A DNA stretch of 64,000 nucleotides, from the NCBI RefSeq assembly GCF_016745255.1, contig NZ_JADOEQ010000015.1:1-64000 (forward strand), given 5' to 3'. Under the pieces are notes generated by a model. The model saw only the letters and a program-made list of their open reading frames with translations. It was not told the DNA's origin and did not search any database. This document shows, in pieces, positions 8,611 to 16,970 of the stretch (positions within the stretch are counted from its first letter, which is position 1; the number at the start of each line of letters is the position of its first letter). This stretch comes from Enterococcus sp. BWR-S5 (lineage in GTDB: Bacteria > Bacillota > Bacilli > Lactobacillales > Enterococcaceae). A program made the translations under genes and the position numbers.

Positions 8611-9714
8611 ATGAAGAAAATGGATGAAGCAGTTACTTTTAGACGAGGTTTGACATTGAAAAATCGTATCGTTATGGCTCCGATGACAACGAAGATGAGT
8701 TTTTATGATGGCGTTGTGACACAGGATGAGTTGAACTATTACAGTCTCAGAACTGGAGAGGTTGGCGCAATAATTACTGCGGCAGCGAATGTTCAAGAGG
8801 TTGGGAAGGGCTGGGAAGGTGAACTGAGTGCAGCTTCTGATGAGATGATTCCCAGCTTAAGTCGTTTGGCTTCAGCTATCAAACGAAATGGCACAAAAGC
8901 AATTTTACAAATCTTTCATGGTGGCAGAATGACGAATTCTAAGATTCTTCGTGGCGAACAGCCTGTAGCACCAAGTGCGATTGCAGCTGAACGTGAAGGG
9001 GCAGAAACGCCGCGTGAATTGATGGAAGCAGAGATTCCTTTACTGATTGAGGATTATCGTCAGGCAACCGTTCGCGCCATCAAAGCGGGCTTTGACGGTG
9101 TGGAACTTCACGGAGCGAATACCTATCTGATTCAGCAATTCTTTTCACCACATTCTAATAGACGTTCTGATCAATGGGGCGGGTCTGTAGAGAAGCGAGC
9201 TCATTTTATTGAGCTGCTTGTTGACCGTGTGACTGGAGCTGTTGATGAATATGCAGAGAAAGGGTTTATTGTAGGATATCGTTTTTCTCCTGAGGAATAC
9301 GAAGAGCCGGGAATCAAAATGGCTGATACGATGTATTTGGTCGATTTACTTGCCAATAAACCTCTGGATTATCTGCATATCTCGTTGAATGACTATCAGA
9401 GAGTTTCTGTTTCTAAGGCGTTTCAAGAAAAATCTATGCTTGCCTATGTTCATGAGAAAATTGCTGGACGTGTTCCCTTGATTGGTGTTGGCGATGTACG
9501 GACAGGGAAGCAGGCAGAGGAAGTATTGGAAGAGGCTGAGCTTGTTGCAGTTGGTCGAGCGTTACTGATTGATCCTCATTGGACAAAGAAGGTTTTGTCT
9601 GGGAAAGAAGATACAATCCGTACTGTGCTTCCTTTTGAAGACCGTGACGAGCTGCTTATTCAAAACGGTGTATGGGGATTTTTACAAGGCATGATGCCGG
9701 AACGTTTGGTTTAA
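8611..9714 (+). CDS. NADH:flavin oxidoreductase, Old Yellow Enzyme family
   Basis: A 367-residue FMN-dependent TIM-barrel ene-reductase. Family landmarks are the N-terminal KNRIVMAPM segment, ILQIFHGGR, GFDGVELHGAN, the QQFFSPHSNRRSD stretch leading to QWGGS, and the C-terminal phosphate-binding VGVGDVRT...VAVGRALLIDP. Length matches single-domain OYEs such as YqjM/NamA; there is no C-terminal 2,4-dienoyl-CoA-reductase-like domain. It reduces activated C=C bonds of enones or related electrophiles using NAD(P)H. GGGGGAAA precedes ATG 8611. With the SDR-like gene and the MarR regulator it forms a likely electrophile/quinone detoxification unit. Confidence 0.92.
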   Translation: MKKMDEAVTFRRGLTLKNRIVMAPMTTKMSFYDGVVTQDELNYYSLRTGEVGAIITAAANVQEVGKGWEGELSAASDEMIPSLSRLASAIKRNGTKAILQIFHGGRMTNSKILRGEQPVAPSAIAAEREGAETPRELMEAEIPLLIEDYRQATVRAIKAGFDGVELHGANTYLIQQFFSPHSNRRSDQWGGSVEKRAHFIELLVDRVTGAVDEYAEKGFIVGYRFSPEEYEEPGIKMADTMYLVDLLANKPLDYLHISLNDYQRVSVSKAFQEKSMLAYVHEKIAGRVPLIGVGDVRTGKQAEEVLEEAELVAVGRALLIDPHWTKKVLSGKEDTIRTVLPFEDRDELLIQNGVWGFLQGMMPERLV

Positions 9715-9716
9715 AT

Positions 9717-9816
9717 AAAAAACAGCAAAGAGTAGGGCTAACTGTCGTACCCTCAAAAGTTAGATTTTTCAGTCTAACTTTTTGAGGACGGTTCACACCA
9801 TCTTTGCTGTTTTTTG
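9717..9816. terminator. Nested bidirectional terminator
   Basis: The outer arms (9717-9731, ending ACAGCAAAGA, with 9800-9815, TCTTTGCTGTTTTTT) enclose an inner hairpin, CTCAAAAGTTAGA with TCTAACTTTTTGAG (about 9751-9786). Poly-A on one side and poly-T on the other serve both the plus-strand oxidoreductase and the minus-strand symporter. Confidence 0.8.
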
Positions 9817-11286
9817 CTATTCTTCTAATCCCAGCTCGGAAGTGAGGGGAATATCTTCTTCGATTTCTGTGACCGGCGATGTCGAGCCATCTGCTTGTAG
9901 TCGATTCAAAAATCCTTTTGTTTCTCGGAAAACAACCGGACTGAGAGCAATCAGAGCAATCAGGTTAGGGAAAGCCATCAATCCATTAAAGATATCAGCA
10001 AGTGTCCAAACGGCCGTGATTGTCATGTAAGGGCCAATAAAGATTGCCAAAATATGGACAACTCTAAAGATTTTGGCACCTAACAAACTGCCGTTTGTCA
10101 GGTAGCTCAGGCAGCGTTCAGAATAATAATTCCAACCGATGATTGTTGTGAAAGCGAAAAAGGACAGGCACATCATCAATAGGAAAGAGCAAATTGCATT
10201 TGAAAAAGGCAGCGCTTCTGAAAAGGCATAAATGGTTACCGCTGCTCCGTCCAGTCCGGTTTCCCACGCCCCGGTCAAAATAATAGCAAGTCCTGTCATT
10301 GTGCAGACAATGATTGTATCAATAAAGGTTCCTGTCATAGAGACCAAGCCTTGACGAACGGGTTCGTTGGTTTTTGCGGCAGCTGCAGCAATTGGCGCGC
10401 TCCCCAGACCAGATTCATTAGAGAAGATTCCACGAGCTACCCCTTTTTGTAATGCAACTATCATAGCTCCCAAGGCACCACCACTTACTGCACGTAAACC
10501 AAAAGCACCTTCGAAGATTTGAGCGAAAGCATCTGGAATTTTTGAATAGTTCAAAATGACCATTAGTAAACACAAGGACACATAGACCACAATCATTGCA
10601 GGAACGATGATTTCAGCTACTTGGGCGATTCGTTTCACGCCGCCAATTAATACGATGGCTGTTGCCAAGGTAACCACAGCGCCCGCAATAACAACAGACC
10701 ATGAGTATTCTTGTCCGAATAATGCCACTGTACTTGTGTTGTTCGGGTCGAAAAAGGATTGAGCCGCACTAGTAATCCCATTAATCTGGGTGAAAGTACC
10801 GATACCTAACAATCCAGCTAGAAGACCAAATAGAGCAAACATTTTCCCAAGCCAACGCCACTTTATCCCCATCCCATTTTCTATGTAGTAAAAAGGTCCG
10901 CCTAGCGCACTGCCATTTTTATCAAACACACGAAACTTCAGTGCCAGCAATCCTTCAGCAAATTTGGTCGCCATTCCTAAAAGCGCTGCAACCTCCATCC
11001 AAAATAGGGCTCCAGGTCCTCCAGCAACTATAGCTGTCGCTACACCCACGATATTCCCGGTACCGATAGTAGCAGACAATGCGGTACATAAAGCGGCAAA
11101 GCTGGAGATATCTCCTTCGCCTTCTTCCTCATTGTTGACCATATATTTCAACGCTAACGGTAGTTTTCGAAGCTGAATACCTCGCAACCCAATTGTTAAA
11201 AAAATACCAACGCCCATAATTAGGACAATCATAGGAATTCCCCAGATAAAATCATTGATTCGGCTTAACATGTCCCCTAAATCCAT
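9817..11286 (-). CDS. Alanine/glycine:cation symporter (AGCS family)
   Basis: A 489-residue multispanning symporter that imports alanine and/or glycine with Na+ or H+. Family signatures visible are the N-terminal IWGIPMIVLIMGVGIFLT helix, the ATIGTGNIVGVATAI segment, the GGPFYYIENG loop and ARGIFSNESGLGSAPIAAAAA, followed by about five more helices and an acidic cytosolic C-terminus (PVTEIEEDIPLTSE). Length is normal. The start ATG (11284-11286) follows ATGGAGTGCTGTT on the minus strand. It is monocistronic, bounded by the nested terminator at its 3' end. Substrate choice between alanine and glycine cannot be told from sequence. Confidence 0.93.
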   Translation of the reverse strand: MDLGDMLSRINDFIWGIPMIVLIMGVGIFLTIGLRGIQLRKLPLALKYMVNNEEEGEGDISSFAALCTALSATIGTGNIVGVATAIVAGGPGALFWMEVAALLGMATKFAEGLLALKFRVFDKNGSALGGPFYYIENGMGIKWRWLGKMFALFGLLAGLLGIGTFTQINGITSAAQSFFDPNNTSTVALFGQEYSWSVVIAGAVVTLATAIVLIGGVKRIAQVAEIIVPAMIVVYVSLCLLMVILNYSKIPDAFAQIFEGAFGLRAVSGGALGAMIVALQKGVARGIFSNESGLGSAPIAAAAAKTNEPVRQGLVSMTGTFIDTIIVCTMTGLAIILTGAWETGLDGAAVTIYAFSEALPFSNAICSFLLMMCLSFFAFTTIIGWNYYSERCLSYLTNGSLLGAKIFRVVHILAIFIGPYMTITAVWTLADIFNGLMAFPNLIALIALSPVVFRETKGFLNRLQADGSTSPVTEIEEDIPLTSELGLEE

Positions 11287-11318
11287 AACAGCACTCCATT
11301 CATTTTTTTATTGCTAAG

Positions 11319-11346
11319 TGTATCACAAACTTTTAACGGGAATCAA
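11319..11346 (-). promoter_or_regulatory. Probable promoter of the symporter gene
   Basis: On the minus strand, TTGATT (11346-11341), a 16-base spacer and GATACA (11324-11319), some 35 bases before the start codon. Weak consensus match. Confidence 0.4.
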
Positions 11347-11430
11347 TACGTAAAATGAGAAAATGATGAAAAACTTCATTGAATTGTCATTAATTGGCTT
11401 TTTAAAGAAAAATCGCTTACTTCTACAAAT

Positions 11431-11470
11431 AAAAAAATCCGTTGAAAAGACGAATAGGTCTTTTCAACAG
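11431..11470 (-). terminator. Intrinsic terminator of the small hypothetical gene
   Basis: GTTGAAAAGAC (11441-11451) and GTCTTTTCAAC (11458-11468) are perfect arms with a 6-base loop, followed on the minus strand by seven T (11437-11431). Confidence 0.85.
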
Positions 11471-11478
11471 ATCAATTC

Positions 11479-11793
11479 TCAGTTGATGACGTTATAAAAG
11501 CGCTGAACGAGGCGTTCAAGCTCATTATTCAGCTCGACAGGATGCTCTTCGTAAGTTAAGCGTAAGGTTGGTGAAACAGCCATATCCAACAATTTAAGAG
11601 GTCGGAGCTCATCTTCAAACCGTTCGAGTGTGATTTGTGGATGAATTGTAGTGTCTCCGCAAGGTCCTGCTTCCAGAAAGGCCAGCTCAAATTGATTATT
11701 TCCAATATCTCGCAGTCGATAGTAACCATCCTTGAAGAATTTTTTGTCTCCGTTGAAATGCTTTTGGAATGTTTCCAGGTCGTTTCTATTCAA
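11479..11793 (-). CDS. Conserved hypothetical protein, 104 residues
   Basis: A soluble, mixed-charge protein I do not recognise. It starts MNRNDLETFQKHFNGDKKFFKDG and has a YRLRDIGNNQFELAFLEAG strand-like region, then an acidic helical C-terminus (ELNNELERLVQRFY). There is no signal peptide, membrane helix or metal motif; its single Cys (GPCGDT) is isolated. A strong terminator 8 bases after the stop and a separate upstream region argue that it is a real, independently expressed gene. No functional inference is possible from the neighbours (symporter, glycosylase). Confidence 0.65.
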   Translation of the reverse strand: MNRNDLETFQKHFNGDKKFFKDGYYRLRDIGNNQFELAFLEAGPCGDTTIHPQITLERFEDELRPLKLLDMAVSPTLRLTYEEHPVELNNELERLVQRFYNVIN

Positions 11794-12043
11794 GTGTCGT
11801 CCCTCCGAATGTTCTTCTGTAGTGATAATGCCATTAGTATAGCATAGTTACTGAGAGCCGGTGGAATGGGCTAAAAAATTTTTATTATTCACATACAAGT
11901 GAAGGAAGCAAAAATTGAAGCCGGCAGATAAGTTTTGTTATACTGAATGGGAAGCAGGCTGCAACAAATAAAAGGAACTGGGCTTTGGGAGCAGTAGGAG
12001 TTAGTTTTTTCATAATAGAAGAGTACGGAAGAGGAGGCTGGGT

Positions 12044-12679
12044 ATGATACCGGCAATGGAAGTATATGAGCAGTTAAAGAAAAATATGCCGGAGCGTCTT
12101 TGGTGGCCGGCAGAATCAAAATGGGAAATCATTATTGGTTCCATACTTGTTCAAAACACCAATTGGACGAATGTCGAGTACTCTCTGCATCATTTGAGAG
12201 AGAGGACACAATTTAAGCCTGAGAAAATCGCTGATTTACCTTTGGATGAGTTACAGGAGCTGATTCGTCCAAGTGGTTTCTTTATAAATAAAGGGAAGGC
12301 GATTCAAGGAATCTTTTCATGGCTGCAGGAATTTAATTTTGATTTATTCGCAATTGAAAATCATTATGGAGATGAGCTAAGGAAGCAACTACTTGGTTTG
12401 CGAGGCGTAGGTGATGAAACTGCTGATGTTTTGCTAGTCTATGTCTTTGATGGTGTTGAATTCATTGCAGATCGATATGCGCAGCGATTATTTAGTCGCT
12501 TGGGTATTGAAGATGTTGACAGCTATAAGAAGTTGAAAAAACGTGTATATCTTCCAGAGGACTTTAGTACAGCAGAGGCAAAGGAATTTCACGGCTTAAT
12601 CGTGGATTTCGGGAAAGATTTTTTGAAGAACGATGAGACGTGGTCAGCCGGCTTTTTAGCAGATTTCACATTTAACTAA
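12044..12679 (+). CDS. HhH-GPD DNA glycosylase, MagIII/endonuclease III-like
   Basis: A 211-residue base-excision repair glycosylase. The helix-hairpin-helix LLGLRGVGDETADVLL is at about residues 117-132, and the catalytic Asp lies in FIADRYAQRLF shortly after, as in the superfamily. The early QNTNWTNVE segment resembles the 3-methyladenine glycosylase MagIII branch, where the usual catalytic Lys of endonuclease III is not conserved. The C-terminus lacks the four-Cys iron-sulfur loop. It should remove damaged (perhaps alkylated) bases. GGAGG at 12031-12035 sets ATG 12044. Convergent with the Ca2+ ATPase across a shared terminator. Confidence 0.85.
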   Translation: MIPAMEVYEQLKKNMPERLWWPAESKWEIIIGSILVQNTNWTNVEYSLHHLRERTQFKPEKIADLPLDELQELIRPSGFFINKGKAIQGIFSWLQEFNFDLFAIENHYGDELRKQLLGLRGVGDETADVLLVYVFDGVEFIADRYAQRLFSRLGIEDVDSYKKLKKRVYLPEDFSTAEAKEFHGLIVDFGKDFLKNDETWSAGFLADFTFN

Positions 12680-12685
12680 AAATAG

Positions 12686-12726
12686 AAAACCGTCGAGTCA
12701 GCTTCTCTGCTGACTCGACGGTTTTT
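12686..12726. terminator. Bidirectional intrinsic terminator
   Basis: A perfect 17-base inverted repeat (12686-12702 with 12709-12725), core CCGTCGAGTCAGC, with a 6-base loop and A/T runs on both sides. It serves the glycosylase and the Ca2+ ATPase genes. Confidence 0.92.
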
Positions 12727-12729
12727 AAC

Positions 12730-15381
12730 TTATTTGTTTATTGCTTTTGAGATAACTTTTCTCAGCATATCAATTGGAATCGCTGCGACAGACAAGCCAA
12801 GAACAATTGCCCATTCAGTTACGTTCAATGGTGTTGTACGCAAGATTGCGCCGCCGACAAAGGTCATCAGAATTTGTACAACAATAATCAGTCCCATGAT
12901 ACGGATGAACATTTTATTTCTGTTCAGGTTATCAAAGATGTTCAGTTTCTCTGTTCTCACATTGAATCCGTTGAATACAGCATACAGGATAAAGAATGAG
13001 AAGAATCCTGTGTAAAGAGCGATATCGCCGGTTCCGCTTGTGAAGTATTGAGAAAGGAAGGTTCCTTTTAGCATCCATAGACCGATAGCGGTAATCACAA
13101 TACCTTCAAAGAGAAAGGCAGAGAACATTGGACGTGTCACAATGCTTTCATCACGACGTTTTGGTTTTTCTTTCATGTAACGTTTCAAGGTTGGTTCAGC
13201 ACCAAAGGCCAAAGCAGCCAGTGTATCCATTACCAAGTTTACCCAAAGCATTTGCGTAATGGTCAATGGATGATCGATACCAACAAATGGCGCGATAAAA
13301 CTGATTAGCAATGCACCAACGTTCAGTGTCAACTGGAAGACGATAAACTTCTGAATAGAACGGTAAATCGTCCGACCAAATAGGATGGATTGAGCAATTG
13401 ATTTGAAGTTGTCATCCAAGATAACGATATCTCCAGCTTCTTTTGCAACTTCTGTCCCGCTACCCATCGCAAAACCAACATCGGCACGTTTCAAGGCAGG
13501 GCTGTCATTTACACCATCACCAGTCATCCCAACAACTAAGCCGATTTCCTGTGATAAGCGAACCAGACGTGATTTGTCTGTAGGCAAGGCACGAGCGATA
13601 ACACGGATATTAGGAAGAATAGACTTCACTTCTTCATCCGGCAGTTCGTTGAGCTCTTGAGAAGTCAGAACGACATCGTCTGGAGCAGTTAGAATTTTCG
13701 CATCTTTTGCAATAGCAACGGCTGTTTCTTTACGGTCACCAGTAATCATAACAACTTGCACACCAGCTTGGTGCACTTCTTCGATCGCTTCGATGGCTTC
13801 CGGACGAACATCGTCACGAATTGCTAAAATACCAACTAAGGTATAGTCAGAAGGCAACGTTTCTTCTGTGACCGTTTCATCAGTTGTAGCAAGAATCAAT
13901 ACCCGGATTAATCTTGTTGCCAGATCGTTGATTTCCTCTTCAAGCTCAGTCAGTTTTGTAAACGGCTGTTTGTTGCCGTCTGTATCATAGTAAGTGGAAC
14001 AATTCGGTAAAATCATTTCAGGAGCACCTTTAATTAGAGTGGTATTCCAATCGCCGGCCACCTGTGTTGCTGAAAACTTTCTAGCAGAAGAGAAAGGAAT
14101 TACAGAAACATGCTCTAATGTTCCATGCAAGTTTTCATTTTTCTCTGCAAAAGCAAGGACTGCTTTTTCTGTTGGGTTCCCCCCGATAATCAGCACGTTT
14201 CCGTTACTGTCTTCAGAAATTACAGCATTTGTATTATTTACGATAGCAGTACCGATAATCTTTTGAAGCTTTTCAGGTACATCACCTAATGTGTCAAAGC
14301 TGTCATTGGCACCGTTGATATAAGAAACAACATCCAATTTACCTTTTGTGATTGTACCGGTTTTATCGGAAAACAGCATGTTCAAGCTTCCGCTTGTTTC
14401 AATCCCTTCCAGTTTACGAACAAGGATATTGCTGCGCAGCATTTTCTTCATATTTTGTGAAAGCACCATAGCAATCATCATCGGCAAACCTTCCGGCACG
14501 GCAACAACGATAATAATTACCGCTAAAATGAAGGCTTCTACGACATCGTTTCCGACTACTCCAAGATTTGTGAAATATTCTGAAATCAGTGCACCGTCGA
14601 AGTTGTTTTGTACCAAGATACGGTTAATCATAAATGCGACAAAGATTAACACACCGCCAGTATAACCGGCTTTTGAAATCATGTCAGCCAAGCCAGCCAA
14701 TTTCAGCTTCAATGGAGATTCACGGTCTTCAATAGAAAGCTCAGAAGCCATTTGTCCAAAGAAGGAAGCATCGCCGACCTTCGTTACTTTCATCACTGCT
14801 TCACCAGAGGTAATTACCGCACCTCTGAACAATGCGTGCTGGTCGAATGTATCACCATCTTCATACGTACCGCCCTTAGGAAGTGGTGTTTTTGTTGCTT
14901 CATCAGATTCTCCGTTTAGCGAAGCCTGATCCACTTTCAAAATACCCTCTAGCAAAATACCATCTGCTGGAATCTTATCCCCGGTTTGGAGGATGATTTC
15001 GTCGCCTTGAACGATATCGTCGATTTTGATTTCGACAACATGTCCATCGCGATAAACTTTGACAACGATTTTTGAGGCATCTTCCTGTAGTTTCTGGAAG
15101 GCATTTTCATTGGAGTATTCACTCCATGTTCCAATCAGTGTTGCCAATAGTACAGCGATAGCGATCCCTAACGCTTCATACCATTCAGCGTAGCCAAGAA
15201 ATGCAAAAATTAAATTAAGAACGAGTGCAACAATCAAGATTTTGATGATTGGGTCATCAAAGTTTCCTTTTAATTTGTCAAAAAATGATTCGGATTGTTT
15301 TTCTGTCAGCGCATTGGTCCCGTGTTCCCGTTTGGACTGCTCGACCTGTTCGGCGGTTAAGCCAGTAAATGTCTTATTCAC
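12730..15381 (-). CDS. Calcium-translocating P-type ATPase (PII, PMCA/SERCA-like)
   Basis: An 883-residue cation pump exporting Ca2+ from the cytosol. In order: N-terminal cation-ATPase domain (GLTAEQVEQS), actuator domain with the TGE-equivalent SLNGESDEATK, helix 4 with the PEGLPM motif expected of Ca2+ pumps, phosphorylation site SDKTGT (Asp339), nucleotide-binding domain, hinge MTGDGVNDSPALK, and a C-terminal cation-ATPase domain with four helices. Start GTG 15381 follows AAGGAG on the minus strand. It lies directly downstream of three TerD genes whose products bind Ca2+, so a joint role in calcium or metal stress is likely. It has its own 220-base leader with an internal repeat. Confidence 0.93.
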   Translation of the reverse strand: MNKTFTGLTAEQVEQSKREHGTNALTEKQSESFFDKLKGNFDDPIIKILIVALVLNLIFAFLGYAEWYEALGIAIAVLLATLIGTWSEYSNENAFQKLQEDASKIVVKVYRDGHVVEIKIDDIVQGDEIILQTGDKIPADGILLEGILKVDQASLNGESDEATKTPLPKGGTYEDGDTFDQHALFRGAVITSGEAVMKVTKVGDASFFGQMASELSIEDRESPLKLKLAGLADMISKAGYTGGVLIFVAFMINRILVQNNFDGALISEYFTNLGVVGNDVVEAFILAVIIIVVAVPEGLPMMIAMVLSQNMKKMLRSNILVRKLEGIETSGSLNMLFSDKTGTITKGKLDVVSYINGANDSFDTLGDVPEKLQKIIGTAIVNNTNAVISEDSNGNVLIIGGNPTEKAVLAFAEKNENLHGTLEHVSVIPFSSARKFSATQVAGDWNTTLIKGAPEMILPNCSTYYDTDGNKQPFTKLTELEEEINDLATRLIRVLILATTDETVTEETLPSDYTLVGILAIRDDVRPEAIEAIEEVHQAGVQVVMITGDRKETAVAIAKDAKILTAPDDVVLTSQELNELPDEEVKSILPNIRVIARALPTDKSRLVRLSQEIGLVVGMTGDGVNDSPALKRADVGFAMGSGTEVAKEAGDIVILDDNFKSIAQSILFGRTIYRSIQKFIVFQLTLNVGALLISFIAPFVGIDHPLTITQMLWVNLVMDTLAALAFGAEPTLKRYMKEKPKRRDESIVTRPMFSAFLFEGIVITAIGLWMLKGTFLSQYFTSGTGDIALYTGFFSFFILYAVFNGFNVRTEKLNIFDNLNRNKMFIRIMGLIIVVQILMTFVGGAILRTTPLNVTEWAIVLGLSVAAIPIDMLRKVISKAINK

Positions 15382-15387
15382 TTATCA

Positions 15388-15512
15388 ATAATCTCCTTCA
15401 TATTTTTGAGGAAAGAAGTCAGGTAACTGCCTACTTTCTTCATTTAGGTGGTCCGATATTCCTTCTTATTTTTGAGGCAACAGCGCAGGTAGCTACCACA
15501 GTTATCTGGTTA
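15388..15512 (-). repeat. Duplicated leader element before the Ca2+ ATPase
   Basis: Two diverged copies, about 72 bases apart. On the transcript strand each has a GGyAGyTACCTG block, then CCTCAAAAATA, then a purine-rich AAGGA segment. The proximal copy ends in the true ribosome binding site. The GGTAGCTACC part of the distal copy is itself palindromic. It may be a duplicated 5'-UTR control element. It does not match the manganese (yybP-ykoY) riboswitch as I know it. Confidence 0.5.
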
Positions 15513-15597
15513 GTTTTCCTCGTTAAATCAGACAGCTAATTCTTTATAAGGAAGTTAACTGTTCTTTTGTCTTTAGTTACTATTTTAGAATAACCAA

Positions 15598-15625
15598 ATG
15601 GCTGGGATGACCATGCCCCAGCCAT
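15598..15625 (-). terminator. Hairpin downstream of the TerD genes
   Basis: ATGGCTGGG (15598-15606) with CCCAGCCAT (15617-15625), a perfect 9-base stem with a 10-base loop. On the minus strand only a weak T-rich stretch follows, so read-through into the ATPase is possible. Confidence 0.6.
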
Positions 15626-15649
15626 GAGTCTTGCTTCCGTAATGAGAAA

Positions 15650-16231
15650 CTATTGTACATCCAAGCCGTAAGCTTGTACTAAAGCTGCGAGGCCACCTTG
15701 ATAGCCGCTGCCGATAGCGTTGAACTTCCATTCGCCGTTATGGCGGTATAGTTCACAGAAAACAACTGCTGTTTCAACAGAGAAGTCTTCTCCTAAGTCA
15801 AAGTTCAGGATTTCTTCGCCGTTTTCTTCATTTAAAATGTGGACAAAGGCGTTTGATACCTGTCCGAAGTTTTGGTTTCTTGCAACGGCATCATCGATAG
15901 TTACAGTAATTGCAATTCGTTCAACTGCCGGAGAAACAGCAGCCAGATCGATTTTGATTTGTTCATCATCGCCATCACCTTCGCCGGTACGATTGTCCCC
16001 GGTGTGAAGAACAGAGCCATCTTCAGATTGAAGATTATTATAGAAGATAAAGCTCTTTTCGTTAAGGCATCTGCCGTTTGCGTCTAACAGGAATGCAGAG
16101 GCATCCAAGTCAAATGCTGCACCACTGTCAAATTGGTTTGTATCCCAACCAAGACCTACAATTGTTTTTGTCAGCCCCGGATTTGTTTTCGTCAAGTCAA
16201 CTTTCTGACCTTTTGATAAATTAATTGCCAT
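15650..16231 (-). CDS. TerD family protein
   Basis: A 193-residue TerD-domain protein, the last of three tandem paralogues. It has the conserved start [18 protein letters not shown], the GLGWDTN segment, FDLDASAFLLD, the calcium-binding DNRTGEGDGDDE loop, the [12 protein letters not shown] motif and the closing [21 protein letters not shown]. TerD proteins are cytosolic Ca2+-binding proteins, thought to scaffold membrane-associated stress complexes with TerC and TelA. The Ca2+ site residues are all present. The gene follows a 15-base perfect inverted repeat in the 129-base gap after the middle paralogue. Closest to the middle copy in sequence. Confidence 0.93.
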   Translation of the reverse strand: MAINLSKGQKVDLTKTNPGLTKTIVGLGWDTNQFDSGAAFDLDASAFLLDANGRCLNEKSFIFYNNLQSEDGSVLHTGDNRTGEGDGDDEQIKIDLAAVSPAVERIAITVTIDDAVARNQNFGQVSNAFVHILNEENGEEILNFDLGEDFSVETAVVFCELYRHNGEWKFNAIGSGYQGGLAALVQAYGLDVQ

Positions 16232-16301
16232 ATGTCGTCGTGCTCCTTTTCGCTTATTTTAAGATGAAAGAGCTGTATGCTCTTTATGTTTATGATGATT
16301 C

Positions 16302-16349
16302 GATATCCACTACTCTAAGGTGATTCTTCAACCAAGAGTAGTGGATATC
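16302..16349 (-). repeat. Perfect 15-base inverted repeat between TerD genes
   Basis: GATATCCACTACTCT (16302-16316) and its exact complement (16335-16349) with an 18-base loop. No T-run follows on either strand, so an RNA-processing or stabilising hairpin between co-transcribed genes is likelier than a terminator. Confidence 0.75.
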
Positions 16350-16360
16350 TGTGATGTTCA

Positions 16361-16942
16361 TTATCCGATATTTACACCGAAATCTCTGCCAAGTGCAGCT
16401 AATCCGCCTTGGTAGCCGCTACCAATTGCTGTGAATTTCCATTCGCCGTTATGACGATACAGTTCACCGACAACAATCGCTGTTTCGATGGAGAAGTCTT
16501 CTCCTAAATCATAACGAATTAACTCTTCCTCTGAATCTGCATTGATGATTCGAATGAAAGCATTAGATACCTGACCAAAGTTTTGGTTGCGTTCTTCAGC
16601 GCTATCAATTGTTACAGTAAAACGAATTTTTTCAATTGAAGGGTTTACGCTGCCAAGAACGATTTCGATAGATTCATCGTCGCCTTCACCTTCACCGGTA
16701 CGATTGTCACCCATATGCTGAACCGCACCATCTTGGCTAGTTGGCTGATTGTAAAAGATGAAATCAGCATCACTGGTTACTTTTTCGTTTCCGCCAAGTA
16801 AAAATACTTCAGCATCTAAGTCAAAATCACTTTGACCATCATACCTGTTTGTGTCCCAACCCAAACCGACACGAACTTTTGTCAATCCGGGATTTGTTTT
16901 TGTTAAGTCAACTTTTTGACCCTTTGCCAATGAAACTGCCAT
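16361..16942 (-). CDS. TerD family protein
   Basis: A 193-residue TerD paralogue with the same architecture as its neighbour: [18 protein letters not shown] start, [11 protein letters not shown], calcium-binding [12 protein letters not shown] loop, [12 protein letters not shown] and [18 protein letters not shown]. Start ATG 16942 is preceded on the minus strand by a GGAGG at 16951-16955. Only 28 bases separate it from the upstream third paralogue, so the two share a transcript. The different surface residues among the three copies suggest hetero-oligomers rather than simple dosage, but this is inference. Confidence 0.93.
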   Translation of the reverse strand: MAVSLAKGQKVDLTKTNPGLTKVRVGLGWDTNRYDGQSDFDLDAEVFLLGGNEKVTSDADFIFYNQPTSQDGAVQHMGDNRTGEGEGDDESIEIVLGSVNPSIEKIRFTVTIDSAEERNQNFGQVSNAFIRIINADSEEELIRYDLGEDFSIETAIVVGELYRHNGEWKFTAIGSGYQGGLAALGRDFGVNIG

Positions 16943-16970
16943 AAGAAAAAACCTCCAGAATTTTTATAGT

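Noticed and set aside
15388-15600. Manganese (yybP-ykoY) riboswitch before the Ca2+ ATPase
   Set aside because: The GGGGAGUAG-type core loop is not visible on the transcript strand; only a diverged direct repeat is seen.
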